From CAVORB01 sp963698495 (lineage in GTDB: Bacteria > Pseudomonadota > Gammaproteobacteria > Chromatiales > Chromatiaceae), in NCBI GenBank assembly GCA_963698495.1, contig CAVORB010000031.1, positions 1 to 64,000 on the forward strand: a stretch of DNA of 64,000 nucleotides. The letters are read 5' to 3'. Below the pieces are notes generated by a model. It saw only the letters and a program-made list of their open reading frames with translations. It was not told the origin of the DNA and made no database searches. Shown piece by piece: positions 54,113 to 62,828 of this stretch (the stretch's first letter is position 1; each line of letters opens with the position of its first letter). The position numbers and the translations under genes were made by a program.

Positions 54113-54601
54113 CTAATCTTGCTTGTTGGTTTCGAGATTCCAGGTGCGGTCGGTGGCGGAACCCGGTTTACCCGTGTGATCGATAGGGGTGTATTCCCAT
54201 TTGATCTTGCCGTATGCAAAGCTCACCTGCTCGATCGGTTTAGTGTCACCCCCCGACGCTCCGCTCGGCGAAATCGAGGTGACGATGCAATCCTCCATGG
54301 TGTACTTCATGAAGGTGTGCTTGTCCCCGCTGGCGAGGCAGAGTTCCACCTCTACTTTCGGAATGTGTTCGCCCTTAGCGCACTTGATGCTGAGGTCGGG
54401 TGTTGCATTGTCGATCGTCTTCGCCACCGAGAAATCCTGGAAATCGGCACGTCCACCAGTTCGTCCGCCGGTCGCGCTGACTCCCGAGGCGGGTTGAGAG
54501 ACGCCATGACTGTAGCTTAAGAGCTCAATCCATTTGTCGTGTTGGTCATCGGTGCTCTCACCATCAACGCCTTCCACTTTCAAGAACATATCGACTGCCA
54601 T
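54113..54601 (-). CDS. hcp: T6SS tube protein Hcp (TssD)
   Basis: 162 residues from ATG 54601, set by the GGAGG ribosome site ten bases upstream. The Hcp signature MAVDMFLKVEGVDGEST leads, then IELLSYSHGVSQPASGV, ADFQDFSVAKTIDNATPDLS and EVELCLASGDKHTFMKYTME. Hexameric rings of Hcp stack to form the tube propelled into target cells and can carry small effectors in the lumen. It follows tssC by 115 bases, which contain a hairpin, and precedes tagJ by 87. Confidence 0.97.
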   Translation of the reverse strand: MAVDMFLKVEGVDGESTDDQHDKWIELLSYSHGVSQPASGVSATGGRTGGRADFQDFSVAKTIDNATPDLSIKCAKGEHIPKVEVELCLASGDKHTFMKYTMEDCIVTSISPSGASGGDTKPIEQVSFAYGKIKWEYTPIDHTGKPGSATDRTWNLETNKQD

Positions 54602-54671
54602 GTTTGTCATCCTCCGGATAGGCAGGCGTGGGCCGGGTTTGTATAGTTTCTCACGTGCGCCTGCCGGCACA

Positions 54672-54706
54672 TGAAAACCGCATCCGCAAGGCGGCCCGTT
54701 CTTGCG
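54672..54706 (-). terminator. Possible attenuating hairpin between tssC and hcp
   Basis: On the minus strand CCGCAAG pairs with CTTGCGG across a ten-base loop, followed by ATGCGGTTTTC. The stem and short T run are weak for a terminator. A partial terminator or RNA-end stabiliser here would let hcp and sheath genes be expressed at different levels. Confidence 0.35.
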
Positions 54707-54716
54707 GGACGGGGAT

Positions 54717-56222
54717 TTACGCCTTCTGCGACGGCAACTTGGAGACCAACCGCAACGAGACGGTCAGGCCTTCAAGCTGGTAGTGGGGGCGCAGAAAGAA
54801 TTTAGATGTGTAGTAGCCGGGGTTTCCCTCGACGTCCTCAACAACCACCTGCGCAGCAGCCAGGGGTTTCCTCGCTTTGTCTTCCTCCGAGGCAGTACCG
54901 GGGTTGGGTTCCACGTACTTGTTGATCCACTTGTTCAGCCACTTCTCCATATCCTCGCGTTCCTTGAAGGAGCCGATCTTGTCGCGCACGATGCACTTGA
55001 GGTAATGCGCAAATCGGCAGACGGCGAAGAGGTAGGGTAATCTTGCGGAAAGATTTGCGTTCGCCGTGGCGTCGGGATCATCGTATTCAAACGGTTTCTG
55101 CAGCGACTGCGCCCCGATGAAGGCCGCGAAGTCGGAGTTTTTCTTGTGAATGAGCGGCATGAAGCCGTTCTTGGCAAGTTCTGCCTCGCGCCGGTCGCTG
55201 ATGGCGATCTCGGTTGGGCACTTCATGTCAACGCCGCCGTCATCAGTGGGAAAGGTATGGACGGGAAGCCCCTCCACCGCGCCCCCAGACTCGACGCCGC
55301 GGATGCGGGAACACCACCCGTAGAGCTTGAACGCGCGGTTGATGTTAACCGCCATCGCATAGGCTGAGTTGGACCAGGTGTACTTTGTGTGGTCAGCCGC
55401 CCCTGTCTCCTCCTCGAAGTCGAACTCCTCTACGGGGTCGGTCTTGGCGCCGTACGGTAGGCGGGAGAGAAATCGGGGCATCGCAAGGCCGATGTAACGC
55501 GAGTCCTCGGACTCCCTTAACGAGCGCCAGGCCGCGTATTCCGGGGTCTGAAAGATCTTGGTCAGGTCCCGTGGGTTGCTGAGCTCCTGCCACGACTGCA
55601 TCTGCGTCACACCCGGGTCAGCGCCGGCGATAAATGGCGTATGGGCCGCTGCGGAGACCTGAGCGATCAGGCTCAGCATTTCAACGTCCGGGGGGCTGTG
55701 GTCGAAATAATAGTCCCCTAGCAGGCAGCCATAGGGCTCGCCACCGAACTGACCGTATTCTTCCTCGTAGACTTTCTTGAAGACGGGGCTCTGATCCCAC
55801 GCGATACCCTTGTACTTCTTCAAGGTCTTGTGGAGGTCTTTCTTCGAGATGTTCATGACCCGTATCTTGAGCATCTCGTCCGTCTCGGTGTTGTTCACCA
55901 TATAGTGCAGGCCGCGCCAAGTGCCCTCCAGCTGCTGGAAGTCGGGATGATGAATGATCTGGTTCACCTGTTCGGTGAGCTTGCGATCGATCTCCGCGAT
56001 CATGGCTTCGATGGTGCGGACCGCGTCCTCGGAGATCAGCGCCGTCTGAGATAGGGCCTGTTCAGCCAGGGTGTGCACTGCCTCCTCGACCGCCTCTTTA
56101 GCGCGGTCGGATCGGGGCCTGAACTCCTTTTGGAGCAGGGATGCGAATTCGCTCGGTTCAATGGCCTGCGCTTCTGCTTGGGCTTGGGCTTGGGCTTCGG
56201 GGCTGACTTGAGTTTCGGCCAT
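54717..56222 (-). CDS. tssC: T6SS contractile sheath large subunit TssC
   Basis: 501 residues, full length. Conserved segments: IIHHPDFQQLEGTWRGLHYM, FIAGADPGVTQMQSWQELSN, SRLPYGAKTDPVEEFDFEEE and the C-terminal LKCIVRDKIGSFKEREDMEK, KWINKYVEPNPGTASEEDKA and GYYTSKFFLRPHYQLEGLTV. With TssB it forms the sheath whose contraction drives the Hcp tube. The gene is one base after the tssB stop. The plus-strand paralogue at 44732-46297 matches it only up to about residue 393. Confidence 0.97.
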   Translation of the reverse strand: MAETQVSPEAQAQAQAEAQAIEPSEFASLLQKEFRPRSDRAKEAVEEAVHTLAEQALSQTALISEDAVRTIEAMIAEIDRKLTEQVNQIIHHPDFQQLEGTWRGLHYMVNNTETDEMLKIRVMNISKKDLHKTLKKYKGIAWDQSPVFKKVYEEEYGQFGGEPYGCLLGDYYFDHSPPDVEMLSLIAQVSAAAHTPFIAGADPGVTQMQSWQELSNPRDLTKIFQTPEYAAWRSLRESEDSRYIGLAMPRFLSRLPYGAKTDPVEEFDFEEETGAADHTKYTWSNSAYAMAVNINRAFKLYGWCSRIRGVESGGAVEGLPVHTFPTDDGGVDMKCPTEIAISDRREAELAKNGFMPLIHKKNSDFAAFIGAQSLQKPFEYDDPDATANANLSARLPYLFAVCRFAHYLKCIVRDKIGSFKEREDMEKWLNKWINKYVEPNPGTASEEDKARKPLAAAQVVVEDVEGNPGYYTSKFFLRPHYQLEGLTVSLRLVSKLPSQKA

Positions 56223-56223
56223 G

Positions 56224-56760
56224 TTACTTTTCCTCTACGGACACGGGCTCTTGTTGCGCCGCCTCCGGCGGCTTCGGTGCCGAGGCGAGTGCCTTGAGAA
56301 GTGCTGGATCCTTCAATGCGTTGGCGATAAGCTCCTCCGCCCCGCTCTTGCCGTCCATATAGGTCAGCAGGTTCGAGAGTTGCGTGCGCGCCTGCAATAG
56401 TTGATTCAGAGCGTCGACTTTGCGGGCTACCGCGGCGGGCGAGAAATCGTCCATGCTCTCGAACGTCAAAGCCACGTTCAGATTGCCCTCGTCGGTCAGG
56501 GTGTTCGGCACCTGGAAGGTGACGCGGGGCTTCATCGACTTGAGTCGCTCATCGAAGTTGTCGACGTCGATCTCGAGAAGTTTGCGGTCTGCAACGGCCG
56601 GGAGGGGTTCTTCCGGTTTGCCCGATAGATCTGCGAGCACGCCCATCACGAACGGCAGCTGAATGGTCTTTTCCGCGCCGTAGAGCTCAACGTCGTACTC
56701 GATCTGCACGCGGGGCGCGCGGTTGCGGGCGATAAATTTCTGACTGCTTTCTTTTGCCAC
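56224..56760 (-). CDS. tssB: T6SS contractile sheath small subunit TssB
   Basis: 178 residues with typical TssB phrases: FIARNRAPRVQIEYDVELYG, LPFVMGVLADLSGKPEEPLP, FLEIDVDNFDERLKSMKPRV-type motif (here KLLEIDVDNFDERLKSMKPR) and FESMDDFSPAAVARKVDALN. The C terminus is glutamate-rich. TssB and TssC interlock to form the sheath. It is 42 bases downstream of tssA, both leftward. Confidence 0.97.
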   Translation of the reverse strand: MAKESSQKFIARNRAPRVQIEYDVELYGAEKTIQLPFVMGVLADLSGKPEEPLPAVADRKLLEIDVDNFDERLKSMKPRVTFQVPNTLTDEGNLNVALTFESMDDFSPAAVARKVDALNQLLQARTQLSNLLTYMDGKSGAEELIANALKDPALLKALASAPKPPEAAQQEPVSVEEK

Positions 56761-56802
56761 AGGCTATCTCCGGATTTGGTTGGTGGGTTGCTCGACCGTG
56801 TT

Positions 56803-57864
56803 TCAGCTGTCGTCTTCTGTGCCGCGGATCGCTTCTACCTGCGGCAGCGCTCCAGGCGCGATGTCACGCACGATGTCCATGAAATCCTTAGGCACAAGAC
56901 GGCGCGCTCGGTGTAGCAACAAAGGAACCGGGCTGGAGGGCTCATTGTGAGCGTAATATTCACATAGCCTGTCGAGCATGCCGATGACGTCCTCCCGGGA
57001 GTTGATCGCGCCGCCCGCTTGCGCGGAGGTCGCCCGCCGAACAGAGCCTGGCGCCGGCGAAGTTTCGTCGGATTCCTCGCGTGGACCTCCCGACTCAGGT
57101 TCCGCTACCTGGGAACGATCGTCTAACAACTTACCCAGCAGCGCGTTGGCCTCTGTTAGCAGATCGGCGAGGGGTGCTAGGTCGGGCGAGTTGGAGGCGC
57201 CGATCTTTTCGGTTACGAGGATCTCTATGCGCCTAAGTTTCTCGAGCGCGCTCGAAACGGCGCTCGCTGTCCTTTGCAGGTCTTCAACAGCGCAATCCCG
57301 AAATGCGGCGTTAGCGGTTGTAAGGTCGATTGGCGGTTTGTCGCTACGCGCCGGAGCGGGAGTTCTACCTTCGGCAATCTCCAGGTCCCGCAGCGTGATT
57401 GCGCCAAACGCTCGCGAAACAATTAGAGGCGTTGCCCGCACTGGGTTGAGGAATGCCTCGCGATCGCAGAGTTCGAGCAGTGCGTTCACGCGGGTAGTGG
57501 GATCGTTGTCGTCTTCGGCCTCGAGGCGAGGGTAGAGGCCGTCCCAGAATTTCGTTAGTAGCCCTAGGGTTAGGGTGAGCCCTTGGTTCAGACCCGGGAA
57601 CCCGTGGGTTTGGAGGAGGGCCTTCGAAAGTAGGATCGCGACTCTCAAGTCTTTGCTGCGCGAGAGCAGGTCCCCAGCTAGCGATGCTACGCGCGCCCAA
57701 TTAGGCTCGATCGCGTGGATGACACTGTTTCCCATCCTCCGTTCGGGCTCCCCAGCGGCTGCGCGGCGCATCTCCTGGTACGCGGGGTCGTACTCGACGT
57801 CCGTACCCGCCGGTTCCTCGGCAGTAGTCGGCTGGAGCAACCTGTCGAAATCGATCCCGCTCAT
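56803..57864 (-). CDS. tssA: T6SS protein TssA (ImpA N-terminal domain)
   Basis: 353 residues from ATG 57864; a longer in-frame start at 57876 is possible. The N-terminal ImpA domain is clear (EEPAGTDVEYDPAYQEMRRA, PNWARVASLAGDLLSRSKDL, LLSKALLQTHGFPGLNQGLT, KFWDGLYPRLEAEDDNDPTT). A charged linker (about 255-285) precedes a short C-terminal domain with REDVIGMLDRLCEYYAHNEP and SSPVPLLLHRARRLVPKDFM. This is the short TssA class that stays at the baseplate. It is the first gene of the right tss operon. Confidence 0.95.
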   Translation of the reverse strand: MSGIDFDRLLQPTTAEEPAGTDVEYDPAYQEMRRAAAGEPERRMGNSVIHAIEPNWARVASLAGDLLSRSKDLRVAILLSKALLQTHGFPGLNQGLTLTLGLLTKFWDGLYPRLEAEDDNDPTTRVNALLELCDREAFLNPVRATPLIVSRAFGAITLRDLEIAEGRTPAPARSDKPPIDLTTANAAFRDCAVEDLQRTASAVSSALEKLRRIEILVTEKIGASNSPDLAPLADLLTEANALLGKLLDDRSQVAEPESGGPREESDETSPAPGSVRRATSAQAGGAINSREDVIGMLDRLCEYYAHNEPSSPVPLLLHRARRLVPKDFMDIVRDIAPGALPQVEAIRGTEDDS

Positions 57865-58138
57865 TCGGAAAAGCACCTATTGATTTGCGCGAATTCCAGG
57901 GGAATCAATTTGTTGCAGGGATTTTCGGTCACTGAGTCCCTCTCTCCTGATACATAATACTTCACAGGGCTCCTTCTTCTTCAGTTCATGAATGTGGAGG
58001 AGCTTCAAGCTGTGCTTGAGGTCGCTGCAATGGGTACCTAATAGCACAACAAGTATAGGCCGACAACGCCCGTTCCGGATCAGCCGTGCTGGCTACTTGT
58101 GTCATCCATCCGTTTATCTGTCTTGGTTCGCGGGTCGG
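57865..58138. other. Upstream region of the right tss operon
   Basis: About 270 bases that should contain the promoter of tssA-clpV. On the minus strand a TATTAT hexamer (near 57955) could serve as a -10 element, without a good -35 partner, and I see no sigma-54 site. The right edge runs into IS debris, so the original upstream sequence may have been lost. Confidence 0.35.
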
Positions 58139-58243
58139 CTACGCCGCGTATCGGTAATCGTGATGGAGCCCGCCGAGGATCGGAATCGGGACGACCTTCT
58201 CGAGCATCTTGGGAAACGACTGTGATTGAGGGACCTGTGGGTC
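58139..58243 (-). pseudogene. C-terminal scrap of an integrase-core transposase
   Basis: On the minus strand about 35 codons read VPQSQSFPKMLEKVVPIPIL then GGLHHDYRYAA and a stop at 58139. The first half matches, at DNA and protein level, the last codons of the transposase at 12402-13451 (PVPQSQSDPKMREKV), and the second half shows the tail missing there. Nothing of the rest of this copy remains. It marks a second insertion of the same IS type at the opposite edge of the T6SS. Confidence 0.65.
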
Positions 58244-58471
58244 CCGAAAACTCATCGGTGGAGCGATCAAGGGATGCGGACGCGTTGGGGGTCGCGTCAA
58301 CCACCGTGAAGGTCGCCGGCGGAGAGCACCTGGCTGGTGCGAAGCGGGGCGGCTGGGAGTGAACGGGTCCGATGGAGGGGAACCGATTCGGTGCGGGCGC
58401 AGTGGCCTTGCCAGGGAAGGGTGCTTTGCCGAGCACTAAGGCGGGGAAAAGCAGCGCGGGGGGCGTGTGAT

Positions 58472-58858
58472 TTAGGCCGCCCGTCGCTCGTAGTGATGGT
58501 GAAGCCCGCCGACATCGGGAAACTCGACTACCTCCCCGAGTTCTGGTGGTTGCACGGGGCGCGGATCTGGACTGTCCATGTCCAGAGATCGGTGGACCCG
58601 CCAGCGATGATAGTGCTCGAAGTAGCTGGTGAGGACGCGTTTCAGATGGCGCTGGTTCATTACGATGACGTGGTCGAGACACTCTCGCCTGATGGAGCCG
58701 ATCAGTCGCTCGACGTAGGGGTTTTGCCACGGTGAGCGTGGGGCGATCCGCACTTCTTCGATACCCAAGCTGTGCACTCGGCTGCGGAACTTGGCACTGT
58801 AGATGGCATCCCGGTCGCGAAGCAGATATCGGGGCACCGTGTCAGGGCAAGCGCGCAT
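58472..58858 (-). pseudogene. Integrase-core transposase fragment, N-terminal part missing
   Basis: 128 residues equal to the C-terminal third of an integrase-core transposase: the second aspartate in LLRDRDAIYSAKF, PRSPWQNPYVERLIGSIRRE with the catalytic glutamate, HVIVMNQRHLKRVLTSYFEH, and the tail VEFPDVGGLHHHYERRAA. It is the same broad family as 12402-13451 but a different member (the residues differ throughout). The N-terminal two thirds and first aspartate are absent, cut off where the ISAs1 gene begins near 58861. Confidence 0.75.
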
Positions 58859-58864
58859 AAATCT

Positions 58865-59793
58865 TCAGCCGAACAGGACCTTGGCACGGTAGTCATCGTT
58901 CCAAGCGGCCTTGCGGCGCTTCTTTGACAGGCGCATCGACGAGGGCTCTTGTTCGAACAGGTTCATGCACAGGTGGCGGATCGAGGTCATGATCGCCGGG
59001 GCGTTGCCTTTGCGGATTCGGCTGGCGTCCTCGGCGAAGACGACATCGAGTCGCCAGTGCAGGCGATTTTCCACGCCCCAATGGTCGCGCACCGCATGCG
59101 CGAAGCGTTTGGCCTCAGCACGGATGGAGTTGATGTAATAGCGTCGTTCGAGCGTCTTGTCTCACCGATCACGCACTGGCGTTCGACCATGCCGATGCTA
59201 CGCAACCCCTCCCAAAGCTGCGTATTGGGCAGCGTTCGCAAGTCCTCCGTTACCCAGTAACGGCGCACTTCCAGGCGTCCATGATCCTTGTCCACCTCTT
59301 CGGTGTAGTCATATTCAACGCCAGCGAAGTCACCGGCCATGGCCACCGTGAAGAAGTCCTCAACGCCTTCCTGAAGTACGCTCTGGTTTCCCTTGAGTCC
59401 CAGGACGTAATCGCCGCCCTGGGCGATGATTTCGCTCGGCGATGGCGCGTTGGCAGCCCATGGCATCAATAGTCACGATGCACCCCTTGAGATCAAGGAG
59501 TTCGAGCAATTTCGGGAGTGCCGTGATTTCGTTGGACTTCTCCTCCGTCGCCTCTTGGGCGAGCACCAAACGGTTTGTGCTCGCCCACGCACTGACCATA
59601 TGCAGTGCCTTGCGTGAGCGCTTACGATCATGCGAGCCACGCGCGCTCTTGCCATCGACGGCGACCACCTCGCCCTACGTGGCTTCGCTCACTGCGCCCG
59701 TCCAACTGCGGAAGCACTGTTGAAAGCCCTTCGGCGACAATCGTGACAAGACATTGGCGATGCAGTCGTGCGACGGGTGCGGGCCACTGGCGT
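58865..59793 (-). pseudogene. ISAs1-family transposase, truncated with frameshifts and a stop
   Basis: Reading from the right: HDCIANVLSRLSPKGFQQCF, RSWTGAVSEAT, an in-frame TAG, then GEVVAVDGKSARGSHDRKRS with the first catalytic region. Next KGCIVTIDAMGCQ precedes a frame break near 59455, IIAQGGDYVLGLKGNQSVLQ and WEGLRSIGMVERQCVIG follow, and a second break near 59160 precedes HAVRDHWGVENRLHWRLDVV and FAEDASRIRKGNAPAIMTSI. These are the ISAs1 motifs in order, with the DDE residues present, but the first ~80 residues are missing and the gene is broken three times. It cannot be active. Confidence 0.8.
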
Positions 59794-59905
59794 GGACGGG
59801 GTGCTGGTCGTCGAGCCGGTGGACTAACGCAAGACTATTTCGCCTCCTCTGCGTTCAGATTCTTGTAGGGAATCCTTGTCGTGTATTTAGCGACGAGGGT
59901 GCCGG

Positions 59906-60430
59906 TCATTCGGTTTCTTCGGCCCGTCGCAGACTGGCACCCAAGTCCGCCAGGGTGATCATCAAGGTCATCGGGTCGAGGGGTGAGGGATCGAAACCGA
60001 GGCGCTGATAGAATGCCTGCGCAGTCTCATCGAGCGCATGGACGAGCAAACCCCGGATACCGATCTCATCGGCGGCGTGGAGAACCCGTCGGCCGGCATC
60101 CTGCAGGAGGGCGCGGCCCAGACCGCAGCCCTGGAAGGCGGCATCGACTGCCAGCCGACCAAGGACGACGACGGGAATCGGGTCGGGCATGTTTCGCCGC
60201 AGCTTGCCGGTGGCGGTATCGAGTGCGACGGCGCTGGACGCCAGGGCGTAGTAGGCGATGATCCGCTCACCATCGCAGACGACGAAGGTACGCGAGGCGC
60301 CGCTGGCCTGATTGCGCAGTGCGTGTTTCCGGAGCCATTCATTTAGTGATTGCGATCCGCAATCGAATTCGTCGATGCGATGTTGCGCATCGAGGGGCTC
60401 GGGTGCGGAAACCGTCAGCCCTTTTGCCAC
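59906..60430 (-). CDS. GNAT-family toxin (TacT type)
   Basis: 174 residues. After an opening typical of TacT/AtaT-like toxins (LDAQHRIDEFDCGSQSLNEW) the acetyl-CoA pocket appears as LGRLAVDAAFQGCGLGRALL, with a (Q/R)xxGxG turn QGCGLG, and the YQRLGFDPSPLDP segment holds the catalytic tyrosine. Such toxins acetylate aminoacyl-tRNA and stop translation. It overlaps its antitoxin gene by 16 bases, the antitoxin being first, which is the normal TacAT order. It lies just right of the ISAs1 debris. Confidence 0.88.
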   Translation of the reverse strand: MAKGLTVSAPEPLDAQHRIDEFDCGSQSLNEWLRKHALRNQASGASRTFVVCDGERIIAYYALASSAVALDTATGKLRRNMPDPIPVVVLGRLAVDAAFQGCGLGRALLQDAGRRVLHAADEIGIRGLLVHALDETAQAFYQRLGFDPSPLDPMTLMITLADLGASLRRAEETE

Positions 60431-60705
60431 GGGGGCGTGGTCTCCATGGTCTTGCGAAGTCGCTCGTTGGGTTGCGGCGGAGCGTCGAGACGGGCCAGGA
60501 AGGCTTCAAAAGCTTGCGGACCGACCCGGATCAACGTCTGTTCGAGCAGGGTGGTCTCGGCAGCACGGCGGGCGGCGTCGAGGATGAAGTCGGTTCGCGT
60601 CTTTCCGCTGGCACGGGCGGCGCGATCGATCAGACCCCTTTCCTCGGCCTTGATGCGGATGTTGAGCGTTTGACGCTTGGACGGCTGTTCATCGGTGGTA
60701 TGCAT
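60415..60705 (-). CDS. DUF1778 ribbon-helix-helix antitoxin (TacA type)
   Basis: 96 residues from ATG 60705, which has GGAGGAA nine bases upstream; in-frame ATGs at 60720 and further up are less likely. The DUF1778 signature QTLNIRIKAEERGLIDRAAR forms the ribbon-helix-helix DNA-binding part, and the C-terminal FEAFLARLDAPPQPNERLRK is the toxin-binding helix. It should neutralise the GNAT toxin and repress the pair's promoter. No other gene shares the transcript. Confidence 0.88.
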   Translation of the reverse strand: MHTTDEQPSKRQTLNIRIKAEERGLIDRAARASGKTRTDFILDAARRAAETTLLEQTLIRVGPQAFEAFLARLDAPPQPNERLRKTMETTPPWQKG

Positions 60706-60735
60706 GAAAATTTCCTCCATTGGTGATACTAACAC

Positions 60736-60991
60736 CTGCGTAATGACATTGTCACTGCAGTTGTAGGCAGGCTGTGGTTTTCAGCGGTCGCCGCACGGGG
60801 ACGGCGCGGAGTGGCAGTCTTCCCGAAACGAAAGTGCGGGGAAGGACCGGATCACTGCGTAGTCAGGGAGGAATGTCTGCGGGAATTCTGCGGGGATTGG
60901 TCATGCGTGGTCCTGTGCAGTCCTGCAGGGTTGGCAACGGGCGTACCGGATAAGTTGAGTTAAAACAGTTTGTTACGTCTCGTAACCCGGA
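60736..60991. other. Short non-coding stretch before the tRNA-Pro scar
   Basis: About 250 bases with the presumed tacA promoter region and nothing else I can support. The tRNA-Pro remnant starts at its right end. Confidence 0.35.
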
Positions 60992-61037
<46 letters not shown>

Positions 61038-61045
61038 CAAAAACA

Positions 61046-61080
61046 AGGGCTTAGGTTAACTTCCTAAGCCCTTTTTCTTT
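61046..61080 (+). terminator. Intrinsic terminator after the tRNA-Pro remnant
   Basis: AGGGCTTAGG and CCTAAGCCCT form a perfect ten-pair stem with a seven-base loop, followed by TTTTTCTTT. This is a canonical rho-independent terminator for the tRNA transcript on the plus strand. Confidence 0.85.
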
Positions 61081-61377
61081 GGAAAATCGGTTTCGGGTGA
61101 CACTATGGGTAACAGCGCATCGGTTTGGTGTTGCCCGCAAAAAAACCGGCCGGAGCCGGGTCTAGGTTGCTACTCGAATCGGTCAGCGTGATCTGACGAT
61201 CGTCACTTGATACTCGCTCCCGTCCTCGAAGCGGGGGCAACCCGGCGTTGCCCATCAGGACCCCGCCTCCTCGAAAGTCCGCTGAAAGCTAAACCCGGCT
61301 TCTAGGAGACTGTCCGACTTACCGCCCGCGTAGCGGGTAAAATTGGCGGCGACGACCGAGAGCCTGAAGAGCAAGCA

Positions 61378-62737
61378 ATGCCAGCTGAGTTCATCCTGAT
61401 CGACCGCGACACACCGCAGCTGTTTCCCGCGAGTGTCCAAGACTACCTGCCGGAGAAACACCTGGCGCGATTTGTCGTGGAGATCGTCGATCAACTCGAC
61501 CTGAAGCGCTTGGTTGGCGCCTATCGGGGCACAGGCTCGGCTGCGTATCACCCGGCGATGCTGGTGGCGTTGCTGTTCTACGGGTACGCCACGGGCGTGT
61601 TCTCCAGCCGCAAGCTCGCGCAGGCGACCTACGATTCGATCGCCTGCCGGTTCATCTGCGCCAACAGCCATCCGGATCACCGCACGATTGCCGATTTCCG
61701 CAAGCGTTTCCTCGGCGAGCTGGAAGCCTTGTTTGTCGAGATCCTGCTGATTGGGCAGGCCATGGGGCTGGTGAAGCTGGGCACGGTCAGCCTGGACGGA
61801 ACCAAGATCAAGGCCAACGCCAGCAAGCACAAGGCGTTGAGCTGGGCGCATGCCAACCGGCTCGAGGAGCAGCTCAAGGACGAGGTGGCCGAACTGATGC
61901 GCCTGGCCGCGCAGGCCGACAACCAGGCGCTGCCCGAACAGATGGATATCCCGCTGGAGCTGGAGCGGCGCGAGCAGCGCCTGGAAGTCATCGCGGCGGC
62001 CAAGGCGGAGATCGCCGCCCGCGCGCAGGAACGTTTCGAGCGCGAGCAGGGCGAGTACGAAGAAAAACAGGCCAAGCGCGAGGCCCACGAGAAGCAGACC
62101 GGCAAGAAGCCGAGCGGCAAAGGACCCAAGCCCCCGCCGCCCGGCCCGTGCGCCTAAGGATCAGGTCAACCTCACCGATGCGGAATCGCGCATCATGCCG
62201 ACCTCCAGCGGAGGGTTCGAGCAGGGTTACAACGCCCAGGCTGGCGTCGACATCGACACCCATCTGATCGTCGAAGAGCACGTCACTCAGCACACCAACG
62301 ACAAGCAGGAAGTCGCTCCGGCCCTGGAGAACCTCGCCGCCCTCCCCGAAGAGCTCGGTGAGGTCGAGGCGCTATTGGCCGACACCGGCTACCACAGCGA
62401 AGCGAACGTCCAACGGTGCGACAACGCGGAGATTGAGCCGCTGATTCCGGCCAAGCGCGAGGGGCATAACCCGCCCTTGGCCGAGCGGTTTGCCGACGAC
62501 CCGGCCCCACCGAGCGATCCCAGCCCTGTTCAGGCAATGGCGCATCGCCTGCGCACCCAGGCTGGAAAAGCGCTCTACGCCAAGCGCAAGTCCACGGTGG
62601 AAACCGTCTTCGGGATCATCAAGCACGTGATGGGATTCCGCCAGTTCCTGCTGCGGGGTCTACGCGCCGTGCAAGGCGAATGGGCGCTGGTATGCATCGG
62701 TTGGAATCTGAGGCGTCTGTTTGTCTTGAAAGGGTGA
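61378..62737 (+). pseudogene. IS1182-family transposase, one frameshift
   Basis: Two open frames together give one IS1182-type transposase. The first (61378-62157) starts MPAEFILIDRDTPQLFPASV and has the first aspartate in VSLDGTKIKANASKHK plus a long coiled, lysine-rich insert. It ends prematurely at CCC-rich sequence near 62150. The second frame continues APKDQVNLTDAESRIMPTSS, the second aspartate in EALLADTGYHSEANV, the glutamate in KSTVETVFGIIKHVMGFRQF and a stop at 62737. One base removed or added near 62145-62155 would restore the gene. All catalytic residues are present. The terminal repeats are not clear. Confidence 0.85.
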
Positions 62738-62787
62738 AAAAGCGCAGAGAGCATGCGTTTTTGCTGAAAAACGGCGCTTTTTCACCC
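62732..62787. repeat. Perfect 14-bp inverted repeat at the IS1182 transposase end
   Basis: GGGTGAAAAAGCGC (overlapping the stop codon) and GCGCTTTTTCACCC face each other across 28 bases. The hairpin probably ends transcription of the transposase gene. A group II intron begins about 40 bases beyond it. Confidence 0.6.
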
Positions 62788-62828
62788 GTATTGTGAAATG
62801 ACGACGCGATTCCTGACACCAACAACCC

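Noticed and set aside
58080..58730. 216-residue minus-strand open frame linking the two transposase scraps
   Set aside because: It is out of frame with both recognisable transposase fragments and looks like arginine/proline-rich shadow sequence.
61255..62088. 277-residue minus-strand open frame over the IS1182 gene
   Set aside because: Antisense to the IS1182 transposase; no pattern of its own.
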